From Ramicandelaber brevisporus (lineage: Eukaryota > Kickxellomycota > Ramicandelaberales > Ramicandelaberaceae): DNA of 23,901 nucleotides. The stretch covers positions 22,166 to 46,066 of the forward strand of contig MU602819.1 of assembly GCA_025201865.1 (NCBI GenBank). Reading direction: 5' to 3'. This document shows, piece by piece, positions 17,056 through 23,901 of this stretch. The notes beneath the pieces were generated by a model, which was not told the DNA's origin, did no database searches, and saw only the letters and a program-made list of their open reading frames with translations. The stretch's first letter is position 1. The number at the start of each line of letters is the position of its first letter. The translations under genes were made by a program, and so were the position numbers.

Positions 17056-20000
17056 ATGCCTGGAGAGCAACAACAACAACAACAACAACAACAGCAACAA
17101 CAGCAACAACGGCAACAACGGCAACAGCGGCAGCAGCAGTCTCGGTCTCAGCCATCTCACAGCGAGAGCACTACAGCGGCCACAGCAACAATAGAGTCAA
17201 ACACTACTCCTGCAGCGGACAGTTTGAGTAATAACGTTGCACAGCGTCAGCCTTTTTCGGAATCTCTAGGGTCTTTCGCCGGTGTCCTTGGTGTCGCAGC
17301 AACGCTAGACTGGGCACCACAGCTACAGCAACAACAGCAACAGCGACAACAGTTACAGCAACGCCAGCAACAACTACCACCACCATTATCAACAACCACT
17401 GTAGCCATGACAAATCATAACAATACAATGAACAACCCGAACAGACAGTCTCCCCAATTCTTGTCGGTGGACGCGGCACGTGCACTCAGCTCGAGCGACT
17501 CTCATGGCACGTCAGTCCAGCGTCAGCACCAGAACCAGCATCAGAGCCAGCATCAGAACCAACACCAGCATCAGCATCAGCCATTGTCTGTTGCACCACT
17601 GTTCAGCGAGAGTGCAGCTTCAGTTCCGCCGAGTCCATTGGAAATGCAGAGCATGGGATTGCATCATTCCATCAGCAGCGGCAATTTGGCAACGACCAGT
17701 AGCGATTGCATTCATGAAGGTGGAATCAGACTACGACGACGGTCCAGTGTAGATGGTCAATCGCTACTTGCCACGTCTAACAGCACCAGCAACGATGCAA
17801 TAGCAGTTGGAAAGCGAAGGAGCGGACTGAAGGCGTCAGGCAGCCTGCGTAGCAGATTGAGTCAGTTTAGCCATCCGAGCAGCAATAACTCAAATGAGAA
17901 TAATAGTTCAGCGCAGAGATATAGATCACCAAAAGATGCTGGATTTGGACATGTGGCTGATGAGGACCCCACTGATATTATGTCAACTGCTGTAGCAGCA
18001 ATAACTCAAATGAGAATAATAGTTCAGCGCAGAGATATAGATCACCAAAAGATGCTGGATTTGGACATGTGGCTGATGAGGACCCCACTGATATTATGTC
18101 AACCGCTGTGCATTCAACAAGAACACCGGCTGACTTGGAATCAGGCACTAACAATGTGGACAGTAGCGATACAGATGTTATTGAGATTGAATTGGATGAT
18201 GTGGATGATGTGGATGATGATGATGATGACAATGTACACGAGGATCAGCCGAGTATGTTGAGTTCAGGCGCCATATTTGAACAGCCACCTCCGCCTAGCA
18301 AAACAGCGGAGATGTTGAGACGAGCATCAACCGTCATTAGACGTTCAGCAACATTTACAGAGAATGTGGCATTAAGTAGTCCAATTGGACTGAGAAGAGT
18401 TGGTGCAACTGAACGCGGAATAGCGAGTGCACGTGCGTCTACCTTTGTTGATTCTACGACCGCTCAGTCAAAAGCTGGCCACGTTAGTTTTGCCGAGGCT
18501 GTATCTCCTCTTCCTGATGTCCAGTACAATGTAGCATCACCAGAAACAGCCCAGCATAGCACTGGCCGTCCATCATTTGCATACACTGATGACAATCCCC
18601 ACATTTCAGATGGCAGCTGTCGATATGTGTATATCAATGATTCAGAGAGTCGCAACATGCACCAGAAGTTTAGCAACAATTCAATATCGACATCAAAGTA
18701 CAATCTGTTTACATTTTTGCCCAAGTTCCTGTATGAGCAGTTTAGTAAATATGCAAATATATTCTTTTTGTTCACGGCAGCTATCCAGCAGATTAATGGA
18801 GTTTCGCCCACAAATAGATTCAGCACACTGGTCCCTTTACTTGTTGTACTAACTGCCACAGCTATCAAAGAGTTGGTGGAAGATTTTAGAAGACACAAGG
18901 CCGATGCTGAAGTTAACGCAAGATTGTGCAATGTACTAAGCACGCCATCTGATTCACATCTTAATGATGATATTAGCAGTACTGGAAATGTAGAATTTGT
19001 AAAGAAGCCGTGGCGCGATATATGCGTGGGCGATATTGTGCGTATTACAAGTGGTGAGTTTTTCCCGGCAGATTTGTTGCTACTATCCAGCAGTGAGCCT
19101 GAGGGAATGTGCTATATTGAGACTAGCAACTTGGATGGCGAAACTAATCTGAAAGTTAAGCAGGCTCGTCCTGAGACTGCCAAGTTACTTACTCCTCAGC
19201 TGGCTGCAACTCTTCATGGATATGTTCAATCTGAGAAACCAAACGATAGACTCTACACCTATGACGGCACATTGATATCACGCGCTGCTTGGGGAAGCTC
19301 TCTGGGCGATGCTGCACTGCCACTGGATCCGACTCAGGTGTTACTGCGCGGTGCAAGATTGCGTAACACTAACTGGATTTATGGACTTGTTGTATTTACG
19401 GGACATGAGACCAAACTGATGAGAAATGCGCACGCTACGCCCATTAAGCGCACCGATGTTGAGCGCACTACTAATATTCAGATTCTGTTCCTGTTTATTG
19501 TGCTGGTTACGCTTGCAGTTGCATCGGCAACCGGCCAATTTATACTGCAGAGAAAACATGCAAAGGCATTCTGGTATTTGGGAAACACGTCGTTACAAAG
19601 ATGGACTCAGTTTGGATTTAATATACTGACATTTATAGTATTGTATAATAATTTGATTCCAATCTCGTTAATAGTCACAATGGAGATTGTCAAGTTCCAG
19701 CAAAGCAAATTCATTAACTATGATTTAGACATGTATGATGAACAATCAGATACGCCTGCATTGGCAAGAACATCATCTCTGGTTGAAGAATTGGGTCAGA
19801 TTGAATACATTTTTACCGATAAAACTGGCACATTGACCTGCAATGTAATGGAGTTCCAGCAGTGTTCAATTGGTGGAGTAATGTACACTCAGCATGTCAG
19901 ACCAGGCGAAAGAGCCAAGTTCAATCACCACTCAAAACAGGTAACAGGGAGATATGACTTTGCTCAATTAAAGAAGCATATGAGCACTATCAGTGGCGGT

Positions 20001-22451
20001 GGACTTGGCCAGTCGCACCCAAGCGCAGGTCTATTGCATGAGTTTGTTGCAATGCTGGCTGTCTGCCACACGGTTATCCCTGAGAGACAATCATTAAGCG
20101 AAGACTCTTCAGGAGCTGATTCAACCAACAAGCGCCATTCCACGTCTTCAACACCAGCCGAGAGCAGCAGTGGTAATGATGATGCGGCTTCTCCGAGTGC
20201 AGTGGTTGATGGTGATGGTATTGCCTATCAAGCATCCTCTCCTGATGAGGGTGCGTTGGTTAAAGGTGCTGCCCAGCTTGGATTCATTTTCCATACTCGA
20301 AGACCGCGCTCTGTCACTGTTCGGATGCCGGTTCTATCTCACTCTGTCAATGATGGTATTGCTGCGATTGATGATGACATTGATAACGATGATGATAATG
20401 GTGAATTACCCATCATTGATCAGGACTACGAAGTTCTCAATGTTAATGAATTCAACAGCACTCGTAAACGCATGTCGACTGTATTGCGCTGTCCTGATGG
20501 CCGCATTCGATTGTACTGCAAGGGTGCTGACACTGTCATACTTGAGCGCTTGAATCCAGATCCCGCCACCAATCCATTTGTTGAGACTACACTGCGCCAT
20601 CTTGAAGACTACGCCACCGAAGGCTTGCGTACACTCTGTCTGGCTGTCCGTGAGATCCCAGAGTCTGAATATCAAGAATGGAGTGCAATCTACAACAAAG
20701 CAGCCACCACATTGGTCAACAGACAAGCTGCACTGGATGAAGCTGCCGAAATGATTGAGCAGAATTTGCAGCTAATTGGCGCTACAGCCATCGAAGATAA
20801 ATTGCAGGAAGGCGTTCCACACACTATCAACACGCTGTCACAGGCTGGAATCAAGATTTGGATGCTCACTGGCGACAGACAAGAAACAGCCATCAACATT
20901 GCACACAGCTGTCAGCTCATCAAAGAGGACTATTCAATCATCATATGCAATGAATCAACTATGCAGGACACGTTGCGATTCTTGGAACGCCGCTTGATGC
21001 AGATTAGAAAGAGCGTGGCCAATGTTCGTGCTAGAGCTGCCGCCAATGCCAGCTCTGGTGCTGACGACACTTTGCTGAGGAGGAAGAGTACATCTGGAGC
21101 TGCTGCTGTTGCTGGTAGTAGTGCTGGTACTGGTGGTCTAGATGAACAGACTGAGACAACCACAGCAGCCTCGACCACCGATCCAATCACGCCAATCATC
21201 ACTGAGCCACTGCCTCTCGCTCTGGTTATTGATGGCCGCACTCTTGACTTTGCATTGCAACCTGAAGTTGAGACTGCATTCTTGCAGCTGGCTACTGTTT
21301 GCCGTGCCGTGGTTTGCTGCCGTGTATCTCCATTGCAAAAGGCACTCATTGTCAAGCTGGTCAAGCGCCGTCAGAAGGCGATCTTACTTGCCATTGGCGA
21401 TGGTGCAAATGATGTGTCCATGATTCAGGCTGCTCACGTTGGTATTGGTATCAGTGGCATGGAGGGTCTCCAGGCTGCTCGGTCTGCCGACTTTGCCATT
21501 GCCCAATTCCGGTTCCTTCGCAAACTGCTTCTTGTTCATGGTGCATGGAACTATCAGCGTCTCTCAAAGCTCATTCTATACTCCTTCTACAAGAATATCA
21601 CTCTGTATCTGACGCAGTTCTGGTTTGCATTGTCGAACGGCTTTAGTGGTCAAACAATTTACGAATCGTGGACAATTACATTCTACAACATGTTCTTTGC
21701 AGTTGCCGCTCCATTTGCCATTGGTGCATTTGATCAGTTCATTGGTGCCCGAATGCTCGACAAATATCCAGAGTTGTACAAACTCGGTCCACGCAAAGAG
21801 TTCTTTGGCGTTGTTCAGTTCTGGATGAGCACTCTTAACGCATTTGCTCATTCTGCCATTCTATACTATACAATCAGCAACATCTACCACGCTGCAATGG
21901 TTGAGCACAATGGGTTGATTCCTGGACTGTGGGTCATGGGCACGACTCTGTACACGTGTGTTCTCGGCACTGTTCTGCTCAAGGCTGCGATCATCACCTC
22001 ATCATGGACCAAATGGACATTTATTGCCATCCCAGGCTCTCTCATTTTCTACTTTGTTTTCATGCCCATCTATCTCGGTGTTGCTCCTGCCGTTGGTTTG
22101 TCTCACGAATACGCTGGTATGCGCGCTCATCTCTTTGGCACCTCCACATTCTGGCTCTCCTTCCTTGTACTGCCCATCATGTGCAACTTGCCTGACTTCT
22201 CATGGAAGTATATCAAGCGATTGGTGCTGCCGCCTCGATCATATCACATTGTGCAGGAGATCCAGAAGTTCAACATTCCTGACTATCGGCCGCGTATGGA
22301 TCGATTCAAGAAGGCGGTGAACAAAGTCAGAGTGATCCAGAGGATGAAGGGCAAGAATGCACGCGGATATGCATTCTCACAAACAGAAGAAGGCCAAGCC
22401 AAACTGATTCGAGTCTATGATACGACAAGAGCCAAGCCGCCAGGTATTTAA
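17056..22451 (+). CDS. DRS2: DRS2-type P4-ATPase (phospholipid flippase), frame shifted by a tandem duplication
   Basis: P4-ATPase that moves phosphatidylserine/ethanolamine to the cytosolic leaflet of late Golgi and endosome membranes, usually with a Cdc50 partner. The core is complete: TM1-2 region (YNLFTFLPKFLYEQFSKYAN), actuator-domain DGET (in YIETSNLDGETNLK), phosphorylation site DKTGT (Asp codon 19818-19820), KGADTVILERL, TGDRQETA, GDGANDVS (from 21396) and six C-terminal membrane helices. The C terminus has the DRS2 regulatory motif GYAFSQTEEG (from 22365), arguing for DRS2 and not DNF1/NEO1. The long disordered N terminus (from the ATG at 17056) is Gln/His/Ser-rich. It lies in a different frame from the core because 17878-17993 is repeated at 17994-18109. 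Skipping one 116-bp unit would give 1759 residues. As it stands, the core could start at the ATG at 18096 (1451 residues) or be reached by splicing. Confidence 0.9.
17878..18109 (+). repeat. 116-bp tandem duplication inside the DRS2 coding region
   Basis: Copy 1 is 17878-17993 and copy 2 is 17994-18109. They differ at one base (T at 17988, C at 18104). As 116 is not a multiple of three, the upstream frame is thrown out of register with the ATPase core. The repeated protein segment begins SSNNSNENNSSAQRY and ends DEDPTDIMSTAV. Confidence 0.97.
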
Positions 22452-22452
22452 A

Positions 22453-22458
22453 AATAAA
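22453..22458 (+). terminator. AATAAA polyadenylation signal of DRS2
   Basis: AATAAA begins one base after the TAA stop. The next ORF's first ATG is at 22464, so DRS2 transcripts probably run into the inverted-repeat region. Confidence 0.55.
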
Positions 22459-22521
22459 GCACTTTGACAGCCCCACATACACTTCAATGTACTCATTCTC
22501 AGTTTATTAAATCGTTAAGTA

Positions 22522-22529
22522 TGACGTCA
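22522..22529. promoter_or_regulatory. Perfect TGACGTCA palindrome (CRE/ATF-type site)
   Basis: The 8-bp ATF/CREB consensus lies 10 bp before the ATG at 22539, at the edge of the right repeat arm. The aligned left-arm sequence is degenerate (AAAGTCAG). An ATG at 22521 overlaps it, so it might be coding instead. Confidence 0.35.
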
Positions 22530-22838
22530 CGTAAAACGATGCAATCCAATGTAATCACAGAGTGCAGCCAAGCTCTGTGTCTGGCACGCGGTTGGTACCA
22601 GATGAATGATGAAAATAAGCGGCTCGCCATTGGCTGTCTAAATCTGTGCACTCGCGCCGTTATGCCACAGCATTATGTCTGTGAGCAGTCGGAGCGAAAT
22701 GTGGTCGTGGCAGAGCGAGAGATCGATTCGTCGCCGTTCAAGTCAAGGAACGCGCCAAGAAGCGCGCCAAGCAGTGCGCCAAGAAGCGAGGCTTGACACC
22801 GAATTCATGGAGGTGGCTGCTCTTTCTCATTGGCGAGA
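22524..22838. repeat. Right arm of the long inverted repeat
   Basis: This stretch is the reverse complement of 1-312. The match is about 97% from 22537 to 22838 and weaker over 22524-22536. The right boundary shown is only where the partner runs off the window. Confidence 0.95.
22539..22796 (+). CDS. Small Cys-containing protein, right copy
   Basis: An 85-residue frame starts at the ATG at 22539; in-frame ATGs at 22521 and 22464 would give 91 or 110 residues. I prefer 22539 because similarity to the other copy fades upstream of it. The family is not recognised. The cysteine spacing is C-x4-C-x18-C-x3-C-x10-C, with a conserved-looking core (ALCLARGWYQMNDENKRLAI, GCLNLCTRAVMP, YVCEQSERN) and a repeat-built tail (APRSAPSSAPRSEA). 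There is no signal peptide or membrane segment. The spacing is not the twin CX9C of small mitochondrial intermembrane-space proteins. It begins less than 100 bp after the DRS2 stop, so its own promoter would have to be very short. Confidence 0.55.
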   Translation: MQSNVITECSQALCLARGWYQMNDENKRLAIGCLNLCTRAVMPQHYVCEQSERNVVVAEREIDSSPFKSRNAPRSAPSSAPRSEA

Positions 22839-23030
22839 TTAGGAGCGCAGATGCATATGTGGAGAGAGTGAGCAGCGACATTTAAAAGAGATGAAGCGGC
22901 TCGCACTTGCATCGAGACACACTTGCAGCCACACTCATTCACACTTATCGATACACTCGCAGCCACACTCGCAGCTGCGCTTCTGGACACACTCCCCGCC
23001 ACACTCACTTTCGCGCTCAAATACGACTGC

Positions 23031-23901
23031 ATGACGCTACATCGACGGGCTGCACACGCCGCGCACCGCCATGCACACAGCCCGCCGCTCTCAACGCGCC
23101 TTGCCTGCATCCTCGGCGTGCTCGCCATCGTGCTGGTGCTCGCAGCAGCAGCAACAACAGTGCAGGCGGCTCCGCTGTCCGCCGCGGCCGAGAAGGAGCT
23201 CTGGCGCAGCCGACAGGCTCGCGTCGTCAACACCACGCGCCGCATCTGGAACAGCTACGAGCGCGACGCGTGGGGGATGGACGTGTACCACCCCGTGTCG
23301 CGCAACGGCACCAACCTGACGCAGCGCGGATTCGGATTCACAATTGTCGATGCGCTGGACACGCTGCATCTGCTCGGGCTGACGACCGAGTTTGCGCGCG
23401 CGCGCGAGTATGTGCGCAGCAACCTGACGCTGTACCAGCCGGACGGCAAGCCGGTGTCCACGTTCGAGACCACCATCCGCGTGCTCGGCGGGCTGCTGTC
23501 GGCCCACTACCTGACGCAGAACGACACCGACGCGCGCAACGGCGTGTTCCTGCAGCGCGCGGTCGAGCTGGGCGGACAGCTGGCTGCCGCGTTCGACACG
23601 CCAACCGGCATGCCGCGCAGCAAGGCGTATCTGCTCTCAACGTTCGACCACGTCGCCAAGCAGCCGATCGCCGAGGCTGAGTCGCCGCAAGCACTCCAGC
23701 GGGCTCGCGAGCTGCGGCGCACTGCAAACGACGCCGTCAGCAGCATGGCCGAGGTCGGGTCGGTGCAGCTGGAGTTCCGCTATCTGTCGTACCTCACCGG
23801 CGACCCGCAGTTCCGCAGGCTGGCCGACAATGCGTACAATGCGGCGCAGCGCGTGTGGTCGTGGGACGGGCTGCAGCCGCTGCATGTCAACGTCAACAGC
23901 G
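23031..23901 (+). CDS. GH47 alpha-1,2-mannosidase, 5' part (runs off the window)
   Basis: Glycoside hydrolase family 47 class I mannosidase, which trims alpha-1,2-mannose from N-glycans in ER/Golgi. The first 290 residues are present. They comprise a short basic cytosolic tail, a type II signal anchor (about 24-45, LACILGVLAIVLVLAAAATT) and a short stem. The catalytic barrel starts near 63 with NTTRRIWNSYERDAWGMDVY, TIVDALDTLHLLGL (104-117), FETTIRVLGGLLSAHYLT (145-162), FDTPTGMPRS and AEVGSVQLEFRYLSYLTGD (240-258). FETTIR carries a conserved acidic residue. The Ca-binding C terminus is outside. Architecture favours an MNS1/Golgi mannosidase I type over EDEM. By eye the gene is roughly two-thirds G+C and almost all third positions are G or C, unlike the genes to its left. 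The ATG at 23031 is the first in frame. Confidence 0.93.
   Translation, partial: MTLHRRAAHAAHRHAHSPPLSTRLACILGVLAIVLVLAAAATTVQAAPLSAAAEKELWRSRQARVVNTTRRIWNSYERDAWGMDVYHPVSRNGTNLTQRGFGFTIVDALDTLHLLGLTTEFARAREYVRSNLTLYQPDGKPVSTFETTIRVLGGLLSAHYLTQNDTDARNGVFLQRAVELGGQLAAAFDTPTGMPRSKAYLLSTFDHVAKQPIAEAESPQALQRARELRRTANDAVSSMAEVGSVQLEFRYLSYLTGDPQFRRLADNAYNAAQRVWSWDGLQPLHVNVNS

Noticed and set aside
17992-18107. The whole 116-bp unit as a retained intron
   Set aside because: For any register of the repeat, an intron of exactly 116 nt would need AGGT within the unit, and none is present.
1-22838. Inverted repeats as termini of one giant DNA transposon
   Set aside because: The interior holds ordinary housekeeping genes and no transposase, and no target-site duplication can be checked because the left end is cut.
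22907-23680. 257-codon Arg/Ala-rich plus-strand frame over the mannosidase gene
   Set aside because: A high-GC shadow frame; the frame from 23031 gives uninterrupted GH47 motifs.

Overview
The window looks like nuclear DNA of a fungus with a compact, intron-poor genome, probably an early-diverging lineage. Kickxellomycotina-like is my guess, made from gene style and not from any marker. Support comes from a run of recognisable single-copy eukaryotic genes: a JAC1/HSCB co-chaperone, mitochondrial uL29 (MRPL4), an epsin, EFM4, CDC37, MTG1, a VIP36-type lectin, SDHAF4/SDH8, a DRS2-type flippase and a GH47 mannosidase. Intergenic gaps are short, AATAAA follows several stops, and there is only one clear GT-AG intron, in the epsin gene.

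Layout, left to right: one arm of an inverted repeat carrying a Cys-containing small ORF (1-312); JAC1 (-) and MRPL4 (+) sharing a divergent promoter; an HSL-type lipase/esterase (+); a two-exon epsin (+); EFM4 (-) and an arrestin-domain protein (-) only 32 bp apart; a 690-bp gap; CDC37 (-) and MTG1 (-); a 915-bp gap with two odd minus-strand open stretches; a VIP36-like cargo lectin (+); a small helical protein of unknown function (+); SDHAF4 (-); a DRS2-type P4-ATPase (+) whose reading frame is shifted by a 116-bp tandem duplication; the second inverted-repeat arm with an ATG-bearing copy of the small ORF; and the GC-rich 5' part of a GH47 alpha-1,2-mannosidase running off the right edge.

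Functionally the genes fall into two housekeeping groups. One is mitochondrial biogenesis: Fe-S transfer (JAC1), mitoribosome (MRPL4, MTG1) and complex II assembly (SDHAF4). The other is membrane traffic and the secretory pathway: epsin, arrestin adaptor, DRS2 flippase, VIP36 lectin and mannosidase. CDC37 and EFM4 add kinase chaperoning and elongation-factor methylation. I see no operon-like logic, defence system, biosynthetic cluster, CRISPR array, transposase, rRNA or tRNA.

The most unusual structures are the inverted-repeat pair framing about 22 kb, with the left copy lacking its start codon; the 116-bp tandem duplication that breaks the DRS2 frame; two hidden, possibly decaying minus-strand reading frames at 13.9-14.35 kb; a zinc-binding-type cysteine module on the JAC1 homologue; and the abrupt rise in G+C in the mannosidase gene.
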